This document shows positions 50,274 to 58,892 of a stretch of 64,000 nucleotides of DNA, piece by piece. The DNA comes from Algoriphagus boritolerans DSM 17298 = JCM 18970. GTDB taxonomy: Bacteria > Bacteroidota > Bacteroidia > Cytophagales > Cyclobacteriaceae. The stretch is from NCBI RefSeq assembly GCF_900108085.1, contig NZ_FNVR01000012.1, positions 1 to 64,000 of the forward strand, given 5' to 3'. Below the pieces are notes generated by a model that was given only the letters and a program-made list of their open reading frames with translations, did no database searches and was not told the origin of the DNA. Positions within the stretch are counted from its first letter, which is position 1. Every line of letters begins with the position of its first letter. The position numbers and the translations under genes are program-made.

Positions 50274-51515
50274 TCAATATTTCAAAATCGGAGTTAAAAC
50301 TTCCATTTTCCCATCAATGCCGGCTGGAATCTCCAAACCTAAAAGTTGGCAAAGCAAGGGATAAATATGGATATTCTGAAATGGTTCAATGCGATTTGCT
50401 GCTTTGATCCTTGGACCTTGGGCATAAAAAATTCCCCACATTTCCTTGTTAGTGGGACTAAAACCATGTTCGCCAAAAACCTCCGTCTTCAACCTCGCCG
50501 AGTTGTTTTGGTAACGCATCATGCCTCTATTATCCGCCAGATAATACCCAAACTCCGGAATAATAATAAAATCACCAAATCGCTGTGGATAGATGGAAGT
50601 ATCGGTATAATTTGATTTTTGGGTAAAATCATCAAAAGAAACATGCGGACTTCTCGACCGAATCAAATCCATGACAGTCTGTTTATCCCCCGGATTTTCC
50701 AAATGAATATGTGCCAAAGCGCCATTGTTTACCACTTTCGCGTGGATTCCTTCAGTCAATAGATCCAAATTGATCAGCTTATCCTTGTGCACATCAGCCA
50801 TACCATGATCGGATACCAAGATCACAGAAATAGGAAGATCAAAACTCTTGATCCCTTCGAAAAGCGCACCTAATTCCCGGTCAAGCTTGTAAAGTCTTTC
50901 TTCCAATTTCTCATCGTTGGAGGGTCCGTAGGCATGGCCTACATTATCCATATCTGAGAAATATAAAGTGATCATCCTGGGGCGCTCCGTATCCGGAAGC
51001 TGCAACCATTTAAAAACCTGTGAAATACGGGTAAGATTTGGGACCTCTGCATCATAATCGAAATATTCACTCGGCCTAATCCCTTTCACAGGAGCTTCGG
51101 ATCCCACAAAAAAGTAACTGGCCGCCTTTAGGCCATTTTCCTCTGCCAGCACCCAGATCGGTGTCCCTCCATACCAATAGCCATCCTGTACAATATCCCG
51201 ATTTCCCATCGTATACACTTGATCCTTGAATGGCTCATAGAAGGAATTATCCACCAAGCCGTGATGCTCCGGAAGCATTCCTGTGGCAATCGTATAATGG
51301 TTGGGGAAAGTCTTCGTGGGAAAAGATGGAATCATGGCCTCTGCTGAGGTTCCTTCGGAGATAAATCTGAGCAAATTTTCTGGTTGAAAGCGCGCTACAT
51401 AATCATATCGGAATCCATCCAGAGAAATCATGATTACGATAGGCTCTTTCTCTTGCGCGAAAATCTGAAGGGTAGTTCCTCCCAGAAGCAGGTAAATGAA
51501 AATAATTCGACGCAT
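50274..51515 (-). CDS. Ectonucleotide pyrophosphatase/phosphodiesterase family protein
   Basis: 413 aa. The signal peptide MRRIIFIYLLLGGTTLQIFAQ is followed by the alkaline-phosphatase-like fold: MISLDGFRYDYV (metal Asp) near residue 30, SFPTKTFPNHYTIATGMLP with the Thr nucleophile near 66, YFSDMDNVGHAYG near 185, VILVSDHGMADV near 240 and the late FGEHGFSP with a metal His near 355. It is exported and hydrolyses nucleotide or phosphodiester bonds. It is first gene of an operon with the truncated haemoglobin. Confidence 0.93.
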   Translation of the reverse strand: MRRIIFIYLLLGGTTLQIFAQEKEPIVIMISLDGFRYDYVARFQPENLLRFISEGTSAEAMIPSFPTKTFPNHYTIATGMLPEHHGLVDNSFYEPFKDQVYTMGNRDIVQDGYWYGGTPIWVLAEENGLKAASYFFVGSEAPVKGIRPSEYFDYDAEVPNLTRISQVFKWLQLPDTERPRMITLYFSDMDNVGHAYGPSNDEKLEERLYKLDRELGALFEGIKSFDLPISVILVSDHGMADVHKDKLINLDLLTEGIHAKVVNNGALAHIHLENPGDKQTVMDLIRSRSPHVSFDDFTQKSNYTDTSIYPQRFGDFIIIPEFGYYLADNRGMMRYQNNSARLKTEVFGEHGFSPTNKEMWGIFYAQGPRIKAANRIEPFQNIHIYPLLCQLLGLEIPAGIDGKMEVLTPILKY

Positions 51516-51766
51516 GTTTTTTATTCAAAAATACCCCGACTGATTTACCAAACCAACCTTTCTATAAAGAATGGAATGGATCGGCTACGAAACGGGAATT
51601 TCATTCAAAATGGGGCATTTATTACCCAGTCTAACGAATGAAATCCGTCTGTATTCATCCGAATCGTGCTGGTACACCTATTGATTAGAATAGATAATGG
51701 CCTTTCACAAAAAACACTACGATAATTTCAATCATGAAACAGCCATTAAAAGAAAAACAAAATCAT

Positions 51767-52447
51767 ATGAAAACGAACAATAAGATTTTAAGTCTGCTCC
51801 TGATCAGTTTGCTGACTTTTGGAATTCTCGGTTGCAAAACAAGTAACGCACTGAAAGGTGGGGCAATTGGTGGTGCTGCAGGTGGTGTGTTAGGTGGACT
51901 TCTTTCCAAAAATAACACCGCAACCGGAGTAATCGTCGGCGCAGCCATCGGAGGATCCGCAGGTGCAATCATCGGTCGAGAAATGGATAAGCAAGCAGAG
52001 GAGTTGGAAAGAGAATTAAAACAAGCAGAAGTTGAGCGTGTAGGTGAAGGAATTAAAGTGACTTTTGATTCAGGATTGTTGTTTGACGTCAATAAATCTT
52101 CGCTGAATACGATGGCCAAAACCAATCTCGACAGCTTAGCCAAAACACTGAACAAATATCCAGAAACGGAAATCGTCATCGATGGTCATACCGATGATAC
52201 CGGTGCAGAAAAGTACAACATGAAGCTCTCCTTAGAACGCGCAAATACAGTTCAGGACTACCTTCAAAATAAAGGCGTGAACAATTCCAGAATTGTGACT
52301 CGTGGATTTGGTGAGTCCCTTCCCAAGTCGGATAATATGACTGATGCAGGAAGAAGCGAAAACCGAAGAGTTGAAATCGGAATTGTGGCTAACGAAAAAA
52401 TGCAGGAAGAAGCCAAAAAGGCTGAGGGAGGCTCCATCCAGCCTTAA
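51767..52447 (+). CDS. OmpA-family lipoprotein (first copy)
   Basis: 226 aa from the ATG at 51767 (MKTNNKILS). The upstream ATG at 51734 adds 11 residues and is rejected because the signal peptide starts here. The lipobox is TFGILGCKTS. A glycine-zipper segment (GGAIGGAAGGVLGGLLS, GAAIGGSAGAIIG) follows, then the OmpA C-terminal peptidoglycan-binding domain (IVIDGHTDDTGAEKYNMKLS, RIVTRGFGESLPKS, NRRVEIGI). It is anchored in the outer membrane and binds the cell wall. A paralogue follows 227 bp downstream with the same order. Confidence 0.94.
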   Translation: MKTNNKILSLLLISLLTFGILGCKTSNALKGGAIGGAAGGVLGGLLSKNNTATGVIVGAAIGGSAGAIIGREMDKQAEELERELKQAEVERVGEGIKVTFDSGLLFDVNKSSLNTMAKTNLDSLAKTLNKYPETEIVIDGHTDDTGAEKYNMKLSLERANTVQDYLQNKGVNNSRIVTRGFGESLPKSDNMTDAGRSENRRVEIGIVANEKMQEEAKKAEGGSIQP

Positions 52448-52545
52448 ACCCGGGTTTTTAATTTTGAGATCTGTAATGGATACCAATCCATAAATCAGTT
52501 AGACTCAAATCTTGAATTGATTTTTTTGACATTTTTTCATTGAAA

Positions 52546-52592
52546 ATGGGGAAAGCTGCACCGAAAATGGTCAGTTTTCCCCATCTTTTTTT
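52546..52592 (+). terminator. Terminator between the tandem OmpA genes
   Basis: A 13-bp stem (ATGGGGAAAGCTG at 52546-52558 with CAGTTTTCCCCAT at 52572-52584, one wobble) has a 13-nt loop and ends in seven T (52586-52592). It ends the first OmpA transcript. Confidence 0.9.
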
Positions 52593-52673
52593 CCAGTTCT
52601 TTGAGCATAGCCCCAATTTCCGCTTGGAATGAGAATTGATCCCCAATGAGGTATTAACACAACCTCTAATCTT

Positions 52674-53345
52674 ATGAAAACCAAAAATCAGTTTTTATCG
52701 CTTTTTCTAATTTTAACCCTGTCAGTTTTCAGCCTAAATTGTAAAACGAGTAATGCTGTAAAAGGCGGGGCCATCGGAGGAACTGCCGGTGGAGTCATAG
52801 GTGGATTGCTCTCTAAAAAGAATACTGCTACAGGAATCATTGTAGGAGCCGCCATTGGAGGATCTGCCGGTGCAATTATCGGTCGAGAGATGGACAAACA
52901 AGCCGAGGAACTGAAAAGAGATCTCAAAGGGGCCAAAGTTGAACGTGTCGGCGAGGGTATCAAGATCACCTTTGATTCAGGAATTCTCTTTGCTGTAGAT
53001 CAGTCGACACTTAATTCAGCTTCCCAAAACAACTTGGAAAACCTTGCAACCACACTCAAAAAATATCCTGATACCAATGTAGTCATTGAAGGGCATACAG
53101 ATGATACCGGGACGGCTGAATACAATCAAACTTTATCTGAGAAAAGAGCTAGTACAGTCCTGAGATTCCTAAGCGATTCAGGTGTGGCAGGCAAGCGTCT
53201 TCAAAGTCAGGGATTTGGCGAAGAATTGCCTGAGGTGCCCAATACCTCGGATGCTGCACGAGCTCAAAATCGCCGGGTTGAGGTAGCGATTTTTGCCAAC
53301 AAAAAGATGCAGCGAATGGCCAAAAGAGGGGAATTGGGATCTTAA
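52674..53345 (+). CDS. OmpA-family lipoprotein (tandem paralogue)
   Basis: 223 aa. It has the same layout as the upstream gene: lipobox SLNCKTS, glycine zipper, and the OmpA domain (VVIEGHTDDTGTAEYNQTLS, RLQSQGFGEELPEV, NRRVEVAI). The N-terminal half is nearly the same in both, which indicates recent duplication. It has its own terminator at 53399, inside the convergent GNAT gene. The divergent C-terminal tails suggest that function may be splitting. Confidence 0.94.
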   Translation: MKTKNQFLSLFLILTLSVFSLNCKTSNAVKGGAIGGTAGGVIGGLLSKKNTATGIIVGAAIGGSAGAIIGREMDKQAEELKRDLKGAKVERVGEGIKITFDSGILFAVDQSTLNSASQNNLENLATTLKKYPDTNVVIEGHTDDTGTAEYNQTLSEKRASTVLRFLSDSGVAGKRLQSQGFGEELPEVPNTSDAARAQNRRVEVAIFANKKMQRMAKRGELGS

Positions 53346-53866
53346 AAATCCACTCGCATTAGATAATCCGTCTGGATTTCGTCTCCAAAAGGAAAAGGAT
53401 GGCTTCCGAAGATTCGGAGGCCATTTTTTTCATAAAATCGGATCGCTCTTGCATTATGCTCCCACACGCCTAGCCAAAGGTATTTTTTCTGATTTTGCTT
53501 CGCAAAGTCAATGGCTGTATCGAGCAACCATTTACCCAAGCCACTCCCCAAGTGCTCTTCCAACACATACAATCGGGCAATTTCCAGACTTTCCGGATCA
53601 TGCACGTCAGTCTGGGCTGGCACCAGATTGACTTTGGTGTAGCCAATGATTTCTTTTGCTTTTTCTGCCACAAAAAAAATCGAAGCAGGTTCATCCAATT
53701 CTTTCTCGAGTTGCTCCAAGGTGAAAGCTTCGTTGAGATACGCTTGGACATTTTCAGATTTATTGCCTGCGGAAAATGCCTGAAGAAAAGCAGTACGGGC
53801 AAGATCAAGTAAGTCAGCAAGATCTTCTCTTGAAGCTTTTCGGATTGTCAGTATAGTATCCTCCAA
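53342..53866 (-). CDS. GNAT family N-acetyltransferase
   Basis: 174 aa. Motif A is IARLYVLEEHLGSGLGKWLLDTAIDFAK (in parts), with GSGLGKW as the acetyl-CoA loop at about residue 112. WLGVWEHNARAIRFYEKNGL forms motif B. Its 3' end overlaps the OmpA gene stop by 4 bp. The region encoding NGLRIFGSH also forms the plus-strand terminator of the OmpA gene. Confidence 0.92.
   Translation of the reverse strand: MEDTILTIRKASREDLADLLDLARTAFLQAFSAGNKSENVQAYLNEAFTLEQLEKELDEPASIFFVAEKAKEIIGYTKVNLVPAQTDVHDPESLEIARLYVLEEHLGSGLGKWLLDTAIDFAKQNQKKYLWLGVWEHNARAIRFYEKNGLRIFGSHPFPFGDEIQTDYLMRVDF
53399..53430 (+). terminator. Terminator of the second OmpA gene inside the convergent GNAT gene
   Basis: A 12-bp stem (ATGGCTTCCGAA at 53399-53410 with TTCGGAGGCCAT at 53413-53424, one wobble) closes a 2-nt gap and runs into seven T (53424-53430). 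It lies 54 bp past the OmpA stop, fully inside the minus-strand GNAT coding sequence. Confidence 0.85.
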
Positions 53867-53996
53867 AATCAGAGTTTTTTAAGTGCAACATCGATTTGCG
53901 AAATGGGATTGGCAGAATACAGAAAAAGACAAAAGAAATCCAACTAATGAAAATATTGATTTCACAAATACAACTCAATTAATCTCGAAAATAAGC

Positions 53997-54854
53997 TCAA
54001 TTTCTTCGATTTCCCCAAAAAATAATCAATCCAGCTGTCCCAAACATCAGCAATCCATAGATCGCAGAAGGAATGGTCATGGTAGAATTTACCAGAAGCG
54101 TTGCTGCAATAGTGATTCCCAAGGTGCCATTTTGAATTCCTGACTCGATCGCAATCGTTATGCTTTGCTTTTTGCTCAGGCCAAAAATCCTTCCACTAAA
54201 ATACCCCAATCCTAATGTGGCAAGATTAAGCGTGAGAGCTACAGGACCCGCTTCTGCAAAGTATTCCACGAGATTTGCCCGCTCTTTCAGAATTGCAGCA
54301 AGCAAAATGACCACAAAGAAAACTGCGGAAATCTTGCGAAAAGGTGCATCCCATTTTTTTGCGAGTTGAGGAGCCCTTTTCAACACCATCATTCCAATGG
54401 CCACCGGGATAATGGTAATAAATATGACGGAAATGACTGTCCCGAATACATTCAGCTGCTGTTCTTCTCCGCTTGGAATAAAATACAGGATCGCAAAATT
54501 GACGATAAACGGAATAGTCAGCACCGTGATTAAGGAAGAAAAAGCTGTCAAGGTAATCGATAAAGCGGAGTCACCTTTGGCCAGATGGGTTATCAGATTC
54601 GATGTGGCTCCTCCGGGACAAGCAGCCAAAATCATAAGACCGACGGCTAGTTCAGTTTGTAAACCAAAAACCTTGATTAAGCCAAAAGCCACGATTGGAA
54701 GAACAATAATTTGATTGCTTAGTCCTATTGCAACGGCTTTGGGATAGATCAAAATCCGCTTGAAGTCCGCAAACCGCAGGCTCAATCCCATACCAAACAT
54801 AATTACAGCCAAGGCTAGCGGAAGGAAAAGTTGGGTCAAAATGCTCGATTCCAT
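53997..54854 (-). CDS. Bile acid:sodium symporter family transporter
   Basis: 285 aa with about nine hydrophobic helices. The SBF signature AACPGGATSNLITHLAKGDSALSITLTAFS (in parts) near residue 78 and SGIQNGTLGITIAATLL near 238 are present, the two Na+ binding crossing regions of this fold. It imports an organic anion with sodium. The substrate is unknown. There is no operon partner, and the intergenic space toward the next gene contains repeat words. Confidence 0.92.
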   Translation of the reverse strand: MESSILTQLFLPLALAVIMFGMGLSLRFADFKRILIYPKAVAIGLSNQIIVLPIVAFGLIKVFGLQTELAVGLMILAACPGGATSNLITHLAKGDSALSITLTAFSSLITVLTIPFIVNFAILYFIPSGEEQQLNVFGTVISVIFITIIPVAIGMMVLKRAPQLAKKWDAPFRKISAVFFVVILLAAILKERANLVEYFAEAGPVALTLNLATLGLGYFSGRIFGLSKKQSITIAIESGIQNGTLGITIAATLLVNSTMTIPSAIYGLLMFGTAGLIIFWGNRRN

Positions 54855-55015
54855 AGTATTTGGGATTATTGGTTATCGGGTTATTGGTTATTAAGTTATT
54901 CGGTAATCATTCCCTGAGAATTGAAAATTGGTCATTGAAAATTGAATAATCTTGCTTCTTGTCTCTCGATTCTTGTGTCTAAATTCTTGATACTTATGTC
55001 TCACTACTTGCTACT
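54855..55015. repeat. Intergenic GGTTATTGGTTATT and TTGAAAATTGG repeat words
   Basis: 54860-54905 repeats TTATTGGTTATYRGGTTATT words like those at 5038. 54915-54945 repeats GAATTGAAAATTGGTCATT words. A further TCTCGATTCTTGTGTCTAAATTC block follows. Confidence 0.6.
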
Positions 55016-56149
55016 TCACAAAAATCCCGCTACCGCAAATCCCACATACGTCCCTAGCGCGTTCCCCAAACTCCCCACCAACACACCTGGAATCAGCAAA
55101 TCGGGTCGATTCAAACTCTCAGCAGCCGCAATCGCCGTCGTATTTCCGCCCACATTAGCCTGAGAAGCTACCGCAATCACATCCCAATCCATCTTAAATA
55201 ATGCCCCAACCCCAAAAATCACCAATCCGTGAATCAGCACCAGCAATCCCACAAACAGGATCAGCGTCCCCGCCAAGCTTCCAACTCCCGACAAAGCCCT
55301 GAAATCACATAATGTCCCGATCACAGCAAGGAAGATCAAAATAAAGAAGAACCCCAGCGTATGCTTACCATATAATTGTTGGACTGAGGGGAATTGGGCA
55401 AGAATCAAGGCTAAAGTCGTAAGGAAAATTATCTCAGGAACTTGAGGGAAATAGGAAACCAATACCTTGCTCACAGTCATCCCCAATAAGCCCAGGGCTA
55501 AAATGGAAGCCAAGGAGCTGATTGAAATCGATTCGATCCCTTCATTTTTTGCCGCTGAAGCTGCAGACGCCAGCTTCTTTCTCGGAAACCATTTCTGTAA
55601 ATATTTTGGCAAAATCAGCGTGGCGATGATCCATGGGGTTCCGATCAGATTGTCAACGACGGTTGTTGCCGCAAACAAGTTTCCGGCTTCGTTCACTTTG
55701 TAATGCAAGGCGACCGCATTGAAATTAATCGATCCACCGATGTAAGTCCCGGTAAACATTCCCGCCACAGCCGGAGCTAAATCCCCAATTTCCACAGCGG
55801 GATTGACAACAAACCAAGCTACCAACACCCCAACCACAGTACCTATCGCCCCCAAAAGAAACATCAGCAAAATTGGCATTCCCGCATTTTTTAGACTTTT
55901 CAGATCCACTTCCAACAAGGCAATAAAAATCCCTAAAGGCGCCAAATACACGAATACCCCATCATAAACCGGACTTCCATCCATCGCACTTGGGATAATT
56001 CCGATGTTGGAGAAAATAGCACAAAGTACGATGACCAAAATAGGAATTCCGACGGTTTTACCCCAAGGAAAACGAGTCAGCCAATTGGCGAAAAAGACAG
56101 AAATACAGAGTGTAGCCGCAATAAAAATTGGCTCTTGGGTAAAATTCAT
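55016..56149 (-). CDS. DUF819 family membrane protein
   Basis: 377 aa with about ten hydrophobic helices. Blocks typical of the family (YjcL-like) include LIVLVCAIFSNIGIIP-like VIVLCAIFSNIGIIPSAM near 40, GMFTGTYIGGSINFNAVALHY near 135, VVDNLIGTPWIIATL near 170 and a C-terminal ASQANVGGNTTAIAAAESLNRPDLLIPGVLVGSLGNALGTYVGF (in parts). The Asn/Thr/Ser-rich crossing helices look like a sodium-coupled or other ion-coupled transporter fold. The substrate is unknown. Confidence 0.9.
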   Translation of the reverse strand: MNFTQEPIFIAATLCISVFFANWLTRFPWGKTVGIPILVIVLCAIFSNIGIIPSAMDGSPVYDGVFVYLAPLGIFIALLEVDLKSLKNAGMPILLMFLLGAIGTVVGVLVAWFVVNPAVEIGDLAPAVAGMFTGTYIGGSINFNAVALHYKVNEAGNLFAATTVVDNLIGTPWIIATLILPKYLQKWFPRKKLASAASAAKNEGIESISISSLASILALGLLGMTVSKVLVSYFPQVPEIIFLTTLALILAQFPSVQQLYGKHTLGFFFILIFLAVIGTLCDFRALSGVGSLAGTLILFVGLLVLIHGLVIFGVGALFKMDWDVIAVASQANVGGNTTAIAAAESLNRPDLLIPGVLVGSLGNALGTYVGFAVAGFL

Positions 56150-56192
56150 TCAGGAAAGTAATGAAAAAGTCAGGATTTGATCCCTGCAAAAT

Positions 56193-57284
56193 TTACCACC
56201 TGACAAAAAAATTCAAGATCATTTCAATAATAAACTCCACTTCCTCCTTTTTCAAATAAGGATTCAAAGGCAATGACAGACCAGTCTCTGCCAATCTTCT
56301 TGCGTTGGCAAAATCACCTTCCGAACGGTAAGGTAGCATATCCGGCAAAATCATCGGATAATGAATCGCTGTTCCGATACCTTTTTCTTCCAAAAAAGCC
56401 TTAAGCTCGTCTCTCCTCTCCGTTTTGATCACAAAAAGATGGGCATTGTGAGCTGAGTCCAAAATTCCAGTCGGCAATCTTAAGCCTTCAATTCCGGAAA
56501 AAGCTTCTAAATACTGTTTAACGATTGCTTTTCGCTTTTGCTGATTAACCTGAAGGTCTTCCAAGATCACGTTCAAAAAAGCTGCCTGTATCGAGTCAAT
56601 CCGACTGTTTCGACCTACCACCTCATGCTGATCTCGAATGGGTTGTCCATGATTCAAGAGAAGTCGAATCTGGGTTGCCAAGTTTGCATCCTGAGTCAGG
56701 CACATTCCGGCTTCTCCCAAGGCACCGAAGTTCTTTGTTGGGTAAAAACTCAAGCAACCTACATCGCCCCAAGTCCCGGCTGCTCTCCCATTCTGAAAAG
56801 CTCCAAAAGCCTGTGCTGCATCTTCGATCACAAAAAGACCGCTAAACTTGGCCTTTTCGGTTAAATCCACCATCTCCAACATTTTTCCATAGAGGTGGAC
56901 AGGAATGACTGCTTTGGTTTTTGAGGTAACTGCCTTTTCCCAGTCGTTTCTCAACAAACCAGCTGTATCCGTATCCCAAAAAACCGGTTTGGCTCCAACT
57001 AATACGACCGCTTCTGCTGTACTCACCCAAGTCATCGCAGGGACGATCACTTCATCACCCGAACCGATATTCAAAGCCCGCAGCGCCAATTCCAGTGCAT
57101 CAGTGCCATTGGCACAAGGAATGGAAAATGCAGAATTGAGAAAGCTCGAAACTGATTTTTCGAATTGTTCAACTTCTTTTCCACCCGAAAAAACCCCGAC
57201 CTCCAAAACCTTCGCGAAGCGATTTTTCAATCGTTCTTTGAGGCTTTCTTCTATTCGGCTCAGATCAAGAAAGGGTATGTTCAT
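56193..57284 (-). CDS. DegT/DnrJ/EryC1/StrS family PLP-dependent aminotransferase
   Basis: 363 aa from the ATG at 57282-57284 (MNIPFLDLSRIEE). A longer reading to 57341 overlaps the upstream gene further and is less likely. PLP motifs: SIPCANGTDALELALRAL near residue 55, FVIEDAAQAFGAF near 155 and LSFYPTKNFGALGEAG near 180 with the PLP Lys. It makes amino sugars for surface glycans. Its start overlaps the end of the upstream glycosyltransferase by 20 bp, so the two are coupled. Confidence 0.93.
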   Translation of the reverse strand: MNIPFLDLSRIEESLKERLKNRFAKVLEVGVFSGGKEVEQFEKSVSSFLNSAFSIPCANGTDALELALRALNIGSGDEVIVPAMTWVSTAEAVVLVGAKPVFWDTDTAGLLRNDWEKAVTSKTKAVIPVHLYGKMLEMVDLTEKAKFSGLFVIEDAAQAFGAFQNGRAAGTWGDVGCLSFYPTKNFGALGEAGMCLTQDANLATQIRLLLNHGQPIRDQHEVVGRNSRIDSIQAAFLNVILEDLQVNQQKRKAIVKQYLEAFSGIEGLRLPTGILDSAHNAHLFVIKTERRDELKAFLEEKGIGTAIHYPMILPDMLPYRSEGDFANARRLAETGLSLPLNPYLKKEEVEFIIEMILNFFVRW

Positions 57285-58554
57285 CGAGAATTTTTCCAAG
57301 TTGAAAACTGAGAGATTTGCGGGAATACTTCTCCAATCCACCGGACGATGTTTTGCTTGAAGAAGCCCCCATCAAGTAGCGAAGTCGACTTCTTATTCCC
57401 TGCAAATCGGTATGAGCGATCACCTCTCCCGCGCCGGAATCGGCCAAAATCTGAGCAGAATCACCTTTGGGATCACCCAAAGCCAACACAGGAATCCCGG
57501 TTGCCAAGTATTCAAACAGCTTTCCCGGGATATTGCCTTTTGCGTTTTTGGAATCGGTCAGGATCAAAACCAAGGCATCAGCTTTGGCATAAAATCCAAA
57601 AACCTCCTGATGTGAAACATAGCCTGCAAAGTGAATTCGGGTAATCAACCATGGATCTGACTTCACGTAGTTTTGAACTTGCTCACTGACTTTTCCTACA
57701 AATGTCCACTCGATTTGTTCTCCTGATTTTTCAAATTCCGCCTTCATTCCTTCCATCAGTGGGATCGGATTTCGGATCGCGTCAATGATTCCGGAGTATA
57801 CCAAATGGAGTTTTACAGCCTCTTTTTTCTTTGGAGAAAAGCCCAAAGGAATGTCTGCAGGATCGTAGCCGTTGGTGAGAAGCTTGATTTTTCGATGGGC
57901 GAGTTTTTCCAGATCCTGCTGAAAAGTCGGGGAAATCGTGAGTACCGCATTTGCCTCTTTTAAGACGCTTTGTTCCATCTTTTGATGCTTTATTCGGATA
58001 AAAGAAGTCATCGGAAGGGTATCCAAAAACTCCCATTGCGACCAAGGATCGCGGAAATCAGCGATCCAAGTGATTCCTGTTTTCCGCTTCAGATCCCGTC
58101 CGATCAAATGCATGCTATGCGGAGGTCCAGTAGTGATTACCGCCTGAAATTGTCCGCTTTTTAACAAATCAGTCAAAAATTTTACAGAAGGTTTGACCCA
58201 AAAAACACGTGGATCAGGGACCAGCAAATTCGCCCGCATCCAGATCGCAAGCTTCTCCAGGAAGCCTCGGTCCTTCTGCTCCATTAGCCTTCCCGGATGC
58301 AATTTGGTTTTACCTTTTATCCTAGAAAATAACTGATACGGCTCCCATATTGGGAATTTCAGTACTTCGAGTGAAGATGGGATTTCAATTTCCAAGGTCT
58401 TATCCTGCAGATCAAAATCCGGATTTTCAGGAGTAAAAATCACCGGTTCCCATCCGGATTCAGGCAGGTATTTGGCAAACTTCAGCCAACGCTGCACGCC
58501 CGAACCTCCACTTGGTGGCCAGTAGTAAGTGATTATCAGAACTCGCTTTTGCAT
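57265..58554 (-). CDS. Glycosyltransferase family 4
   Basis: 429 aa from the ATG at 58552-58554 (MQKRVLIITYYWPP). The N-terminal GT-B half has WPPSGGSGVQRWLKFAKYLPESGWEPVIFTP (in parts). The C-terminal donor half has KIKLLTNGYDPADIP, IHFAGYVSHQEVFGFYAKADALVLIL and GNIPGKLFEYLATGIPVLALGDPKGD with the E-x-L pattern. It adds a sugar to a surface polysaccharide or lipid. It overlaps the aminotransferase gene, and together they suggest amino-sugar glycan synthesis. Confidence 0.92.
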   Translation of the reverse strand: MQKRVLIITYYWPPSGGSGVQRWLKFAKYLPESGWEPVIFTPENPDFDLQDKTLEIEIPSSLEVLKFPIWEPYQLFSRIKGKTKLHPGRLMEQKDRGFLEKLAIWMRANLLVPDPRVFWVKPSVKFLTDLLKSGQFQAVITTGPPHSMHLIGRDLKRKTGITWIADFRDPWSQWEFLDTLPMTSFIRIKHQKMEQSVLKEANAVLTISPTFQQDLEKLAHRKIKLLTNGYDPADIPLGFSPKKKEAVKLHLVYSGIIDAIRNPIPLMEGMKAEFEKSGEQIEWTFVGKVSEQVQNYVKSDPWLITRIHFAGYVSHQEVFGFYAKADALVLILTDSKNAKGNIPGKLFEYLATGIPVLALGDPKGDSAQILADSGAGEVIAHTDLQGIRSRLRYLMGASSSKTSSGGLEKYSRKSLSFQLGKILDEHTLS

Positions 58555-58892
58555 CGGAGTACAAAGTACCATGTACCAAGTACAAAGTACAAATCAGACC
58601 AAAGAAAAAGGAGAAAGTTTCCTCTCTCCCCTATTCATCTTCATTCTTCGATATTCATCACTCGGCGTTCAACATTCGAAATTCGTTCTTTTTACTTTAC
58701 TATCATTGGAGAAAAATCATTCACCAGACGTTCCGCTGGAACGCGGAAACAAACTGACAACTTGATTTTATACCAACCAATTGTCCCGCTGGGACAATCT
58801 CGAATTTCAAACTACAAATCTCAAATTCGAATCTTCACATTTCTACTTGAAGGGTTTTCTCTACTCTCTTAAATCAAAAATCGTAGATCCCT
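58555..58892. repeat. Intergenic region with repeat words and REP-like hairpins
   Basis: 58558-58598 repeats GTACAAAGTACCATG words. 58640-58690 has TTCGATATTCATCACTCGG words. 58729-58743 (CGTTCCGCTGGAACG) and 58780-58798 (ATTGTCCCGCTGGGACAAT) are two perfect hairpins that share a CCGCTGG core. No gene is seen. Confidence 0.65.
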
